A DNA stretch of 40,314 nt. Origin: G020353115 sp964389685 (GTDB lineage Bacteria > Bacteroidota > Bacteroidia > Bacteroidales > VadinHA17). Where the stretch lies: positions 1 through 40,314 of the forward strand of contig CAYMFM010000031.1 of assembly GCA_964389685.1 (NCBI GenBank), read 5' to 3'. The position numbers and the translations under genes were made by a program. The notes beneath the pieces are model-generated. The model had not been told where the DNA came from. It made no database searches and was given only the letters and a program-made list of their open reading frames with translations. The stretch's first letter is position 1, and each line of letters opens with the position of its first letter. Below, piece after piece: positions 24,648-32,372 of this stretch.

Positions 24648-25362
24648 GGCTCACCTCCTCTTTTCCGGTTTTATAATACTTCTTCATCAGTTCTCTGGCG
24701 ATCTCCTTTGGGGACATGCCAAAAAACTCACGGTTTGTATCCACTTCAACCAGTGAGAGGGCTCCATAGGGACAGGCCTTCACGCAGTGCGGATCACCTG
24801 AACAGAGGGTACACATCCGTTCCGGGCTTCCCGTTTCCGGATTGGGTATGATCACACCGGAACGTTCCGTTGCACAGGTGATGGCACAGTTGCCACATCC
24901 GATACACCGGTCCGTATCGCATTTGATGGTCAGGTGTTCTTCGTCACGGTAAAGTGCCCTTCTTCCCGTATCCGGGTCGGGTTCTACAGGACAGGCAGCG
25001 ATACAGGGAGCATCCGGACAGATCTGGCAGACATTGGGCACATCGACATCCGGGTTGAAACGATGAACCCGGATATTCGCCATCCACGGATTCCCCAAAC
25101 CTTCCATTTCTTCCCCATTAATCAACACCCTGTGGTTCGAAGCAGAACAGGCTGTTTCACAGGTGCGGCAACCGGTACACTTATCATAATCAACCACGAT
25201 CCCTTTCAGTATACCTTTCTCATCCACGTGCCACCTGACGAGGGAAAAATTGGTGAGCAGCAACGTTGCTCCCGTTCCAAATGCCACATTCCTGATGAAA
25301 TCCCGTCGGGAAAATTGTTCGTTGTTTTTCTTTTTTTCCATATGCGGTCTGTTATAATTCAT
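24640..25362 (-). CDS. Tat-type four-cluster ferredoxin, electron-transfer partner of the AOR protein
   Basis: A 240-residue iron-sulphur protein. An N-terminal twin-arginine motif SRRDFIRN precedes the hydrophobic VAFGTGATLLLTNFSLV. Four cysteine groups follow: CTGCRTCETAC, CQICPDAPCIAACP, CIGCGNCAITC and CTLCSGDPHCVKACP, sixteen Cys in all, as in DmsB/NrfC-like subunits with four [4Fe-4S] clusters. It should take electrons from the AOR catalytic subunit and pass them on. The start may be the Met at 25362 or the one at 25341 (MEKKKNNEQ), the latter giving a shorter n-region. The gene overlaps the AOR gene by 8 bp. The catalytic partner lacks a signal, so either it is exported with this subunit or the Tat-like segment is an uncleaved anchor. 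Confidence 0.9.
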   Translation of the reverse strand: MNYNRPHMEKKKNNEQFSRRDFIRNVAFGTGATLLLTNFSLVRWHVDEKGILKGIVVDYDKCTGCRTCETACSASNHRVLINGEEMEGLGNPWMANIRVHRFNPDVDVPNVCQICPDAPCIAACPVEPDPDTGRRALYRDEEHLTIKCDTDRCIGCGNCAITCATERSGVIIPNPETGSPERMCTLCSGDPHCVKACPYGALSLVEVDTNREFFGMSPKEIARELMKKYYKTGKEEVSHG

Positions 25363-25462
25363 TCTGGTTACCTTATTAAAAACATAAATTTATAACATAA
25401 ATCACTGAAAAGCAATATGATATTGTTTGCATATCGGTATGGTCCCATGGACCGGAACAAAG

Positions 25463-25563
25463 CAGACGTCAAACAACAATTCCGATAATGCATCGGAAAT
25501 TCACGCATGTAGAGACGCCATGCATGGCGTCTCTACGTTGGTATAATGATTTGCATTACGTTT
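25463..25563 (+). repeat. Family A bipartite palindromic element, copy 3 (101 bp)
   Basis: It begins CAGACGTCAAAC and ends ACGTTT, matching the 17216 copy in both length and boundaries. Hairpin 1 lies at 25480-25498 (arms TTCCGAT and ATCGGAA); the perfect 28-base palindrome lies at 25509-25536 with half-site GTAGAGACGCCATG. The palindrome centre (CCATGCATGG) differs from copies 1 and 2, while the stem stays fully paired. Confidence 0.92.
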
Positions 25564-25633
25564 TCCTGTGTTGTCGTTCTTAATCAATTTTATTTTTTTT
25601 TTGACGAATAACGAACAACGACCTGCAAAACGG

Positions 25634-25694
25634 GCCCCGTGAAATAGCGGCAGCCCCTGACGGAATATTAAAGCGAAGAATTATTTCACAGGGC
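25634..25694. repeat. Family C element (GCCCYGTGAAAT arms), 61 bp
   Basis: It begins GCCCCGTGAAAT and ends ATTTCACAGGGC, so the 12-base arms are inverted with one mismatch. The interior is unrelated to that of the next copy. Confidence 0.8.
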
Positions 25695-25696
25695 GG

Positions 25697-25757
25697 GCCC
25701 TGTGAAATATAGATTAGCCAATACGAATGTTAAATTGGTAGAATTATTTCACGGGGC
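25697..25757. repeat. Family C element, 61 bp, second of a pair
   Basis: It begins GCCCTGTGAAAT and ends ATTTCACGGGGC, again 61 bp with 12-base inverted arms and a different interior. It lies 2 bp from the previous copy. The equal length suggests spacing matters. Confidence 0.8.
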
Positions 25758-25795
25758 GGGGTTGCACGTTGGTAGCCCTATAGTTCAATGAATTA

Positions 25796-25815
25796 CCCTG
25801 GCATTTATGCCAGGG
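25796..25815. repeat. Family I hairpin, copy 2
   Basis: Arms CCCTGGCAT and ATGCCAGGG with a TT loop. The preceding bases GTTCAATGAATTA also precede the copy near 28587, so the flank is part of the repeat. Confidence 0.75.
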
Positions 25816-25836
25816 GTTTGCGTTCCGTATAACCGC

Positions 25837-25882
25837 CGGTCCAACTGCATTGCTATTCACTGGGAAAACACTTCATGGACCG
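25837..25882 (+). repeat. Family B hairpin, copy 3
   Basis: It starts CGGTCCAACTGCATTGC and ends CTTCATGGACCG, 46 bp, with perfect 7-base terminal arms CGGTCCA and TGGACCG. It is the cleanest copy of the family. Confidence 0.8.
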
Positions 25883-25920
25883 GAACACTCCAAACGCCCA
25901 TTAGAACAAAAACCGAAAAC

Positions 25921-25945
25921 CCTGCCTGTGGCTGGCAGGCGGGCC
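25921..25945. repeat. Family D fragment, copy 4
   Basis: A short GC-rich block, CCTGCCTGTGGCTGGCAGGCGG in outline, with inverted CTGCC/GGCAG halves. Confidence 0.5.
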
Positions 25946-26077
25946 TATGGCATAACCCAATAACGTTTCTTTCTGAAAAACAAATCATTTTGTATCTTCG
26001 GGCAGTTATTGAAATGACGTGTGATCCTACGGATCATCATTGCTATCTATACTGGCGACACGTACAGAAAAAAATCG

Positions 26078-27043
26078 ATGATAATCGTTACCGGTGCGGC
26101 AGGTTTTATTGGCAGTTGCCTGGTCGGACAACTGAACCGGCTTGGATTCAAAGACATTGTCCTTGTGGATGATTTCAGCAAACCGGGAAAGGAAAACAAT
26201 TACAACAACAAAACCTTCACGGCAACGGTTGACCGGTCCAGTTTTATTCAATGGATCCCGGAAAATCACCGGTTTATACAATTTATTTTCCACCTTGGAG
26301 CACGCACAGATACTACTGAATTCGATGTTACGATCTTTGATGAGCTGAATCTTGGGTATTCAAAACAGGTGTGGAACCGGTGTGTGGAATTTGGCATACC
26401 CCTGGTCTATGCATCATCAGCTGCCACCTACGGATCAGGGGAACATGGATATGATGATGACCATGAACGGATCGGTCTGCTGAAACCCCTCAATCCATAC
26501 GGAGAATCGAAAAACGACTTTGACCGATGGGCGCTTACACAGGAGAGAAAACCCTATTTCTGGGCGGGATTAAAACTCTTCAACGTATACGGCCCAAACG
26601 AATTTCATAAAGGGAGAATGGCTTCCGTCATTTTTCATGCATTCAACCAGATCCGGGATACCGGCAGGATGAAGCTCTTCCGGTCACACAATCCCGGCTA
26701 TAAAGAAGGGGAACAGCTCAGGGATTTTATATCTGTTCACGATGTTACAGATGCCATGACGTTTCTTATGAACCATCGGAAAAATTCCGGGATCTACAAC
26801 CTGGGAACAGGACATGCCCGCACCTTCAACGACCTGGTCCGGTATACCATAGATGCAATGAACCTGCCGCAAAAGATAGAATACATCGATACACCGGAGG
26901 ATATCCGGGATAAATACCAGTATTTCACCGAGGCAAAAATGGGTAAACTACGGAGCATCGGGTATATAAAAAAATTTACTCCCCTTGAACAGGGAATACA
27001 TGACTACGTGAAGAATTACCTCCTTCCACAAAGATATTTTTAA
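26078..27043 (+). CDS. hldD: ADP-L-glycero-D-manno-heptose 6-epimerase
   Basis: A 321-residue extended SDR that makes ADP-L-glycero-D-manno-heptose, the heptose donor for LPS core. The Rossmann start MIIVTGAAGFIGSCL is at residues 1-15, LVDDFSKPGKE follows the second strand, FHLGARTDTTE at about 71-81 is characteristic of this enzyme, and the catalytic pattern is YASSAATYGSGE (Ser) with NPYGESKNDFD (Tyr-x-x-x-Lys). FNVYGPNEFHKGRMASVIFHAFNQI is the substrate region. The frame extends upstream to 26021, but those residues run through non-coding DNA; the Met at 26078 places the dinucleotide loop at the very N-terminus, as expected. It stands alone among repeats. Confidence 0.93.
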   Translation: MIIVTGAAGFIGSCLVGQLNRLGFKDIVLVDDFSKPGKENNYNNKTFTATVDRSSFIQWIPENHRFIQFIFHLGARTDTTEFDVTIFDELNLGYSKQVWNRCVEFGIPLVYASSAATYGSGEHGYDDDHERIGLLKPLNPYGESKNDFDRWALTQERKPYFWAGLKLFNVYGPNEFHKGRMASVIFHAFNQIRDTGRMKLFRSHNPGYKEGEQLRDFISVHDVTDAMTFLMNHRKNSGIYNLGTGHARTFNDLVRYTIDAMNLPQKIEYIDTPEDIRDKYQYFTEAKMGKLRSIGYIKKFTPLEQGIHDYVKNYLLPQRYF

Positions 27044-27668
27044 ATTATTCATTCCTTTTGAACGATCAAAAGAAACGAACCTTCCGTAGTCCCGTTAGCT
27101 CCGAAGGAATCCCTACGGGAGGATCACTATGTGAGAATGCCTATGGCAAAAGAAAGCTCCCGCTGAATAAGATTGCCTTTCAGATAATTAGATCTTAACC
27201 CCAATCGCCCGAAGGGCGAAAAAACCGCCTTCGAAAAATAGCGTATAAAAATCAGCTTATGGAACGTCGTGAGCATGTTTGTCTGAGACCCGACCTATTT
27301 TTTCGGGGCGAGTTTACATGCGCAACAGTGGAATAAGCTGATTTTAGCTAATTTTTCGGCAGCGGCGATTTCTTTGGTTACTTTCTTCATTCCCGAATTG
27401 ATCAAAATCTTGATTTTGAAATCAATTCGAGGATCCTCGAATTTCTACAGAAGCATAGCTTCTAAGAAATTCGGGACAAGGGAATCCCGAAGGGATCACG
27501 AACTCCTTTGAAAATAAACAATTTCGTGAGTAACAAAGTAACCCGTTCGCATGGCGGCGAACGGTGAACCGGATGGTGGTAGGGATTATACAAAATGTTA
27601 TTGTGCCTCAGTAATCATTGGTTATAAGCAAAACTATATTTTTCAAATGCCCTCAAGCCGGGCGGGCT

Positions 27669-27696
27669 CTTACTTTTTCCTTGATGAAAAAGTAAG
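27669..27696. repeat. CTTACTTTTT hairpin
   Basis: Perfect 10-base arms CTTACTTTTT and AAAAAGTAAG with the loop CCTTGATG. The surrounding text (GTAAGCAAAAAATCAAGG downstream) looks like a repeat that I believe is widespread in Bacteroidota genomes, but this is from memory and was not searched. Confidence 0.6.
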
Positions 27697-27963
27697 CAAA
27701 AAATCAAGGCTGCTAAAAATTTCATGTCAAAACTACAGCTCGAAAAGCAGCGCAACCAAACTTGCGGCTGTATCATAAAGAAGTTTGACTGCGAAGTAGC
27801 AAAGTGAGTGCACAAATCAATAAATGCAAATTGGATGGTTCATATTTCTATGTGACCTTTGGTATTTCTATATAAATGAAGGTGCAAATTTCATGTTTTC
27901 AGTGGTTCTGTTTTATGAAGAATTCATGATACACCCTCTCAGACAAGGTTGCTGGGATGACCT

Positions 27964-28015
27964 GCCCTGTGAAATGCTTCAGAATAGGAGCGACTTTGCC
28001 GCTATTTCACTGGGC
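27964..28015. repeat. Family C element, copy in hldD-korA gap (52 bp)
   Basis: Begins GCCCTGTGAAAT and ends ATTTCACTGGGC. It is paired with a second element 2 bp further on, the same arrangement as at 25634-25757. Confidence 0.75.
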
Positions 28016-28017
28016 AA

Positions 28018-28079
28018 GCCCCGTGAAATAATGTTTCATCCAATCAATTCGTTCAATGTTTAAAGATATTTCACAGGGT
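28018..28079. repeat. Family C element, second of the pair (62 bp)
   Basis: Begins GCCCCGTGAAAT and ends ATTTCACAGGGT. The pair therefore again has one CCCCG and one CCCTG left arm, but in the opposite order to the pair near 25.7 kb. Confidence 0.75.
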
Positions 28080-28387
28080 AAGATGGCCATGCCCCTCCCA
28101 GAATTTTCTTCGCCTTGTTTTGCAGATAAAATTTTTAAAGGCCACTATTTCGTCCTGACGGACGATATGGGTGTCTGCTAATATACTGAAATGCGATTTT
28201 GGAGAATCAGGTATTGAAGTGAAGGTTGGTAGATAGTAGATTAATAGCAGAACTGCAGAGATTCTTATTTACTATTGTTTACTTATGGCAGAAGGCGGTT
28301 TATTCGCCACTTGATATGGCTCATGAGGTTTGTACTCCTTCGTCGCCACGTAAAAATATAAGAAAATATCTTTTCCGCTCCAGAGGC

Positions 28388-28427
28388 CGTGCCTGCCGGT
28401 TCACCCGCCGAAGGAGGACAGGCAGGA
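28388..28427. repeat. Family D GC-rich block, copy 5
   Basis: GTGCCTGCCGGTTCACCC on the left and GGAGGACAGGCAGG on the right. The downstream bases TTTAGTGGCTGTAAACG resemble those after the 10093 copy (TTAGTGGCTAAAAAACG), so the element probably includes this flank. Confidence 0.6.
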
Positions 28428-28513
28428 GTCACTTTAGTGGCTGTAAACGAAATGAAAGGTATGGTTTTTCAAACAACATTGCAGTTCCGGCGATTGTTCA
28501 GGCATTACCTAAT

Positions 28514-28555
28514 CCCCGGCATGTCACATAGTGATCCCTTCCGGAAATGCCGGGG
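28514..28555. repeat. Family I hairpin, copy 3, enlarged loop
   Basis: Arms CCCCGGCAT and ATGCCGGGG enclose a 24-base loop (GTCACATAGTGATCCCTTCC and four more bases) in place of the usual 2 bases. Confidence 0.7.
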
Positions 28556-28655
28556 TAACATATATATAGTTATAGTTCAATAAATTACCCTGGCATTTTC
28601 CCATAAGGTGGCATAGCCATACCCATGGTGGATCGCTATGCGAATGCCAGGGGCT
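28547..28655 (+). repeat. Family I element, copy 4, with expanded hairpin
   Basis: From 28547 to 28595 this matches the reverse complement of the copy near position 80-129. The terminal hairpin has arms CCCTGGCAT (28587-28595) and ATGCCAGGG (about 28645-28653) with a loop of about 48 bases. That loop contains TAAGGTGGCATAGCC and GGATCGCTATGCGA, fragments also seen near 50-75 and 17489-17502. Confidence 0.7.
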
Positions 28656-28925
28656 CGCGTTCCTTGTAACCTACGGCAAAATGTCTTGAATGTCTGAATT
28701 GCCTAAAATACCTTAAAGCTAAAGACTAACATCAATGTACTCAATAACTTAATAACCTACTAACACAATAACTTTCTTTATTAATAATGCTTACGGAAGG
28801 TACGATTGTCTTTAGGATATGAATAATTGCAAATGTTGAACGTTGTGTCATATGCACGCCTATGGCAAACATTGAATTTCCATCGTTTCTAACAACCGTG
28901 TGTTGAAAAATATGTTTTTATATGG

Positions 28926-28954
28926 TTTGCTCAACGATTAAAATACTAATTTTG
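28926..28954 (+). promoter_or_regulatory. Candidate promoter of korAB
   Basis: TTTG at 28926-28929 and TAATTTTG at 28947-28954 match the Bacteroidota -33 and -7 boxes with 17 bases between. They lie about 140 bp before the korA start, which implies a long leader. A second match (TACGTTTG) lies at 28963-28970, without an upstream partner. Confidence 0.4.
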
Positions 28955-29095
28955 TAATATCATACGTTTGTTATCGAACCACTGATCGTTAGCTCTGATA
29001 GAATATTTAATGCATATGAAAACAGAAGAGTTTTTATATGCATTCGCTTTATCCTTACTTTTTTCAGCAAGTAACTGACAGACTCTAAAAAAATC

Positions 29096-30943
29096 ATGAG
29101 TAAAAATCTACAGGTTATTGAAAGTGAGCGAATTGCAATTCGCTTTTCAGGTGATTCCGGCGATGGCATGCAGTTAATCGGCACCCTCTTTTCCGATACG
29201 GCAGCATTGTTTGGAAATGACCTTTCAACCTTTCCCGACTACCCGTCAGAGGTGAGGGCACCCGCCGGTACCATTGGTGGTATTTCCGGATTTAACGCGA
29301 ACATTGGCCATGCTCTGGTGAACACCCCCGGCGATTATGCCGACATACTTGTTGCCATGAACCCTGCCGCTCTGAAGGCAAACCTGATGTGGGTCAAACC
29401 TGGCGCGATCATCATCGTTGACAGGGATAATTTCGATGAGAAATCGTTGGAAAAAGCCGGTTACACGGAGAACCCGTTGAATAACAATGATCTGAACGGT
29501 TTTACGTTAGTGGATCCACCCATCGCCTCCCTGGTCAGGGAAACACTGAAGGAAGTGGGATTGGATACAAAAAGTATACTCAGGACCAGAAACATGTTCA
29601 CTCTGGGTATAGTCTACTGGATACTTGATCAATCATTGGAATATACGGATAATTTTTTCAAGGAGAAGTTCAAAAAAAATCCGCTGGTCGTGGAAGCAAA
29701 TACCAGGGTTTTGCAAGCCGGGTATTATTATGCCGAGACGACCGAGGTGCTTACCAATGTTTATAAGGTGCCTCCGGCTGAGATCCAAAAGGGACGGTAC
29801 ACCAAACTGAATGGGAACAAGGCTTCTGCATGGGGGTTGCTTGCAGCTGCAAAAAGAGCAAATCTGGATCTGTTCATCGGATCGTACCCCATTACACCGG
29901 CTACCCAAGTCCTGGAAGAGCTCTCCGCGCGAAAAGATCTCGGTGTAAAATCTTTTCAGGCTGAAGATGAAATAGCCGCTGTATGTGCATCCATTGGTGC
30001 CAGTTTTGCCGGTGCCCTGGGAGTTTGCAACACCTCCGGCCCGGGATTGGCACTGAAATCGGAAGCACTCGGGCTCGCTGTTATGATCGAAATACCCCTT
30101 GTGGTCGTGGATGTTCAGCGAGGCGGTCCGTCAACGGGTCTTCCAACCAAATCGGAACAATCTGATCTCTGGCAGGCACTCTATGGACGGAATGGTGAAT
30201 GCCCGCTGCCCGTGCTGGCAGCAACCACGCCGTCGAATTGCTTTTATTATGCTTTTTATGCTGCGAAGATCGCACTTGAACACATGACCCCCGTAATCCT
30301 CCTTACCGAAGGATACCTGGGTAATGGATCCGAACCCTGGAGAATCATCAGTATGGAGGATCTTCCGGAAATTCATCCTCCCCGGGTGTTCAAAGCGGTG
30401 AAAGACTGGAAACCCTTTGAACGTGACCCTGAAACACTGGTGCGACCATGGGCAATACCCGGGACAAAAGGGCTGGAACACCGGATTGGCGGATTGGAGA
30501 AGGATGCCATAACAGGCAGCGTCTCTCATGATCCGCTCAACCACCAGAAAATGGTTGAAATGAGGGAAGAAAAAATTAACCGCATCGTGAAAGATGTCCC
30601 GGACCTTGAGGTTTTCGGGGAACAAACCGGAGATCTCCTGGTCGTTGGCTGGGGTGGGACATACGGACACCTGCTTACAGCCGTCAGGGAAGTGCTGCAG
30701 GAAAAATTCAAAATCGGACTTGCACAGTTTTCCTACATCAGACCCCTTCCGAAAAACGTGGCTGACGTGTTTGGCAAATTCAAAAAAATTATCGTATGTG
30801 AAAATAACCTGGGACAATTTGCCAACTACCTGCGGTTTAATTACCAGGATTTCCGGTACCTGCAGTTCAATAAAATACAGGGACTGCCCTTTACGGTAGA
30901 AGAATTAAAAGAAAAGTTCATAAATGTTATAGAGGAGAAATAG
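29096..30943 (+). CDS. korA: 2-oxoacid:ferredoxin oxidoreductase, fused gamma-alpha subunit (probably 2-oxoglutarate)
   Basis: A 615-residue subunit of a CoA-dependent 2-oxoacid:ferredoxin oxidoreductase. Residues about 1-195 are the gamma-type domain (IRFSGDSGDGMQLIGTLFSDTAALFGND); from about 230 comes the pyrimidine-binding alpha domain (LDLFIGSYPITPATQVLEEL and FQAEDEIAAVCASIGASFAGAL), followed by GPGLALKSEALGLAV and VVDVQRGGPSTGLPTKSEQSDL. This gamma-alpha fusion with a separate beta subunit is the KorAB form, which in Bacteroidota usually makes succinyl-CoA from 2-oxoglutarate, or runs in reverse, with ferredoxin. Substrate is inferred. The enzyme is oxygen-sensitive in most organisms. 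korB begins 2 bp after its stop. Confidence 0.93.
   Translation: MSKNLQVIESERIAIRFSGDSGDGMQLIGTLFSDTAALFGNDLSTFPDYPSEVRAPAGTIGGISGFNANIGHALVNTPGDYADILVAMNPAALKANLMWVKPGAIIIVDRDNFDEKSLEKAGYTENPLNNNDLNGFTLVDPPIASLVRETLKEVGLDTKSILRTRNMFTLGIVYWILDQSLEYTDNFFKEKFKKNPLVVEANTRVLQAGYYYAETTEVLTNVYKVPPAEIQKGRYTKLNGNKASAWGLLAAAKRANLDLFIGSYPITPATQVLEELSARKDLGVKSFQAEDEIAAVCASIGASFAGALGVCNTSGPGLALKSEALGLAVMIEIPLVVVDVQRGGPSTGLPTKSEQSDLWQALYGRNGECPLPVLAATTPSNCFYYAFYAAKIALEHMTPVILLTEGYLGNGSEPWRIISMEDLPEIHPPRVFKAVKDWKPFERDPETLVRPWAIPGTKGLEHRIGGLEKDAITGSVSHDPLNHQKMVEMREEKINRIVKDVPDLEVFGEQTGDLLVVGWGGTYGHLLTAVREVLQEKFKIGLAQFSYIRPLPKNVADVFGKFKKIIVCENNLGQFANYLRFNYQDFRYLQFNKIQGLPFTVEELKEKFINVIEEK
30931..30940 (+). 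promoter_or_regulatory. Ribosome binding site of korB
   Basis: AGAGGAGAAA lies within the last codons of korA, 5 bp before the korB ATG region. A clear purine-rich site is unusual in this window, where most starts lack one, and supports the start at 30946. Confidence 0.6.
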
Positions 30944-30945
30944 CC

Positions 30946-31965
30946 ATGGCTGAAAACCAAGCAAAACTCACAGCACAGGATCTGAAAAGTGACCAGCAGA
31001 TACGGTGGTGTGCCGGATGCGGCAATCACGCGATACTGGCTGCTGTCCAGAAAGCACTTCCTGAACTCGGAATAAAGAAGGAGGACTTTGTCTTTATATC
31101 AGGCATCGGTTGCTCCGCCCGGTTCCCCTATTATATGGATACCTATGGCATCCATGGCATCCATGGACGGGCTGCAGCCATATCATCCGGCACCAAGGTA
31201 ACCAACCCAAACCTCAGCGTCTGGATCATGACAGGAGATGGAGATGCCCTTGCTATTGGAGGGAATCATTTTATCCATACCATCAGAAGAAATATGGGGC
31301 TCAATATCATCATCTTCAACAATGAGATATACGGCCTGACCAAAGGGCAGTATTCCCCCACCTCCAAAAAAGGAGCCCATACCTATACATCTCCGTATGG
31401 TACAGTGGAATCACCCTTCCATCCGGCAGAACTGGTGATTGGTTCCCAGGGAAAGTTTTTTGCCCGCTCGGTGGATAACAACGTGAAACTTACCACGGAA
31501 ATATTGATTCAAGCCGGTAAGCATGACGGGACATCCGTGGTCGAGGTCCTTCAGAACTGCGTTATCTATAACGATAAAACCCATGCAGAGATAACCGATA
31601 AGGAGTTTAAGGATGATCGTCAGTTGATCCTGAAACACGGTGAACCGATGATTTTTGGTAAAAACCGGGATAAGGGGATCATTCTGGATGGAGTAAAACT
31701 GAAAATAGTTAATATCGGCCAAAATGGTGTGAAGGAAGAGGATATCCTGGTACACCGTTCCAACGAAAACAATCCCGGTATCCACATGATGCTTGCCAAC
31801 ATGAGACACCCCAACTACCCGGTTGCCCTGGGTGTTATCCGAAATGTGCAGGCCCCTACCTACGAAACAAGTGTCGCTGAACAGATCAAAAAAGTCCAGG
31901 CCAAATCGAATATCAAAACGATGGAAGACCTGTTTAACAGCGGAACAACATTTGAGATTAAATAG
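30946..31965 (+). CDS. korB: 2-oxoacid:ferredoxin oxidoreductase beta subunit
   Basis: A 339-residue thiamine-diphosphate-binding subunit. The cluster/TPP region begins RWCAGCGNHAILAAVQKAL at about residues 21-39, GIGCSARFPYYMDTYGIHGIHGRA at about 57-80 follows, and the TPP-Mg motif MTGDGDALAIGGNHFIHTIRRN is at about 97-118 with NNEIYGLTKGQYSPT downstream. It forms the enzyme with KorA. Two bases separate the genes. The protein is slightly longer at its C-terminus than minimal beta subunits; the last 100 residues carry no separate domain that I can recognise. A large foldback structure follows the stop codon. Confidence 0.94.
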   Translation: MAENQAKLTAQDLKSDQQIRWCAGCGNHAILAAVQKALPELGIKKEDFVFISGIGCSARFPYYMDTYGIHGIHGRAAAISSGTKVTNPNLSVWIMTGDGDALAIGGNHFIHTIRRNMGLNIIIFNNEIYGLTKGQYSPTSKKGAHTYTSPYGTVESPFHPAELVIGSQGKFFARSVDNNVKLTTEILIQAGKHDGTSVVEVLQNCVIYNDKTHAEITDKEFKDDRQLILKHGEPMIFGKNRDKGIILDGVKLKIVNIGQNGVKEEDILVHRSNENNPGIHMMLANMRHPNYPVALGVIRNVQAPTYETSVAEQIKKVQAKSNIKTMEDLFNSGTTFEIK

Positions 31966-31981
31966 GCAACTGCTCAACCTA

Positions 31982-32068
31982 TTAACCCGAAAAATTCTTT
32001 GAATTTTTCGCCATTTATGGCTGACGAAAAGTCAAATTCATGCTGAATGCATGAATAATTCGGGTTAA
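31982..32068. repeat. 87-bp multi-hairpin foldback after korB
   Basis: Outer arms TTAACCCGAA (31982-31991) and TTCGGGTTAA (32059-32068) are perfectly complementary. Inside are further hairpins: CGAAAAATTC/GAATTTTTCG with a TTT loop (31988-32010, overlapping the outer arm), GCCATTTATGGC (about 32010-32021), and TTCATGC/GCATGAA (32038-32056). It starts 17 bp after the korB stop codon, so a 3'-end stabilising or terminating role is possible; there is no long T-run. Confidence 0.7.
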
Positions 32069-32100
32069 CTTATGCAGCAGGCAGGCCGTTGGGGGTGATA

Positions 32101-32160
32101 CCTTTAAGACGCCATGCATGGCGTCTCTACATTGCGTGAATTTCGATACCTTATCGGTTT
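32101..32160 (-). repeat. Family A element, inverted and truncated copy
   Basis: Read on the minus strand it is the family A element: CGATAAGGTATCG (hairpin 1 with changed but still paired bases), AAATTCACGC, then GTAGAGACGCCATG leading into the palindrome, which is paired over 20 bases (32107-32126). It is cut off at the far end. Opposite orientation relative to the other copies. Confidence 0.85.
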
Positions 32161-32165
32161 GTATT

Positions 32166-32186
32166 AGACAAGGCACTGCCTTGTCT
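32166..32186. repeat. Family A-like palindrome (AGACAAGGCA)
   Basis: Perfect 10-base arms AGACAAGGCA and TGCCTTGTCT around a single C. It lies right next to the inverted family A copy. A degenerate relative is at 22507-22530. Confidence 0.75.
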
Positions 32187-32250
32187 CTGCAGCTTGCCGT
32201 TTCACAGCCTCCCCCTCTCTTCGTTACTCAGTCTCCTTTGCACGACGTAT

Positions 32251-32271
32251 CCGCCTGGCGGAGTAGGCGGG
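32251..32271. repeat. Family H block, copy 2
   Basis: CCGCCTGGCGGAGTAGGCGGG, with inverted CCGCC/GGCGG, followed by ACTCACTAC as at the other two copies. Confidence 0.55.
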
Positions 32272-32344
32272 ACTCACTACTTCTTTCAGTTTTTGGATAC
32301 TCCAATTTTTTAAATCCGCAATCCGCAATCCGCAATCCCTCCCT

Positions 32345-32372
32345 CGCCCGCCGTAGCCTTGGCGTAGGCGGG
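32345..32372. repeat. Family H block, copy 3
   Basis: Starts CGCCCGCCGTAGCC and ends GGCGTAGGCGGG, then ACTCATCACTCATCAC. CCCGCC pairs with GGCGGG and GCC with GGC around a TT loop; the GTA on both sides is an internal bulge. Confidence 0.6.

Larger units (their letters stand above)
25363..26077. other. Divergent intergenic region with five repeats
   Basis: About 715 bp between the divergent ferredoxin-AOR pair and hldD. It contains, in order, a family A element (25463-25563), two head-to-tail 61-bp family C elements (25634-25694, 25697-25757), a family I hairpin (25796-25815), a family B hairpin (25837-25882) and a family D fragment (25921-25945). Promoters for both sides must lie at the edges. 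No gene is seen; the open frames here consist of repeat sequence. Confidence 0.75.
27044..29095. other. 2-kb gene-free region between hldD and korA
   Basis: No credible gene is visible in about 2.05 kb, the longest such stretch here. Open frames at 27551-27778, 27824-28063 and 28226-28531 have no recognisable motif and run through repeats. Contents in order: a small CTTTTGA/TCAAAAG hairpin at 27055-27072, several CCGAAGGAATCCC-type fragments, a CTTACTTTTT hairpin (27669-27696), a pair of family C elements (27964-28079), a family D block (28388-28427) and two family I elements (28514-28655). The last 200 bp are AT-rich and hold a candidate promoter for korA. A decayed former gene or a mobile-element relic cannot be excluded. 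Confidence 0.65.

Noticed and set aside
25634..25757. Family C pair as a two-spacer CRISPR array
   Set aside because: Ends are inverted, not direct, repeats, and only two units exist. I kept it as a repeat finding.
26021..26077. Upstream extension of hldD
   Set aside because: The dinucleotide-binding loop lies at the N-terminus in the family, which places the start at 26078.
27551..28531. Open frames at 27551-27778, 27824-28063 and 28226-28531 as possible small genes
   Set aside because: They overlap hairpins and family C and D repeats, have no start context or homologous motif that I can see, and lie in different frames without conservation signs.
27044..29095. tRNA or rRNA genes in the long gene-free region and other gaps
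   Set aside because: I found no cloverleaf with a GTTCGAxTC T-arm and CCA end, nor any rRNA-like stretch. A tRNAscan run would settle it.
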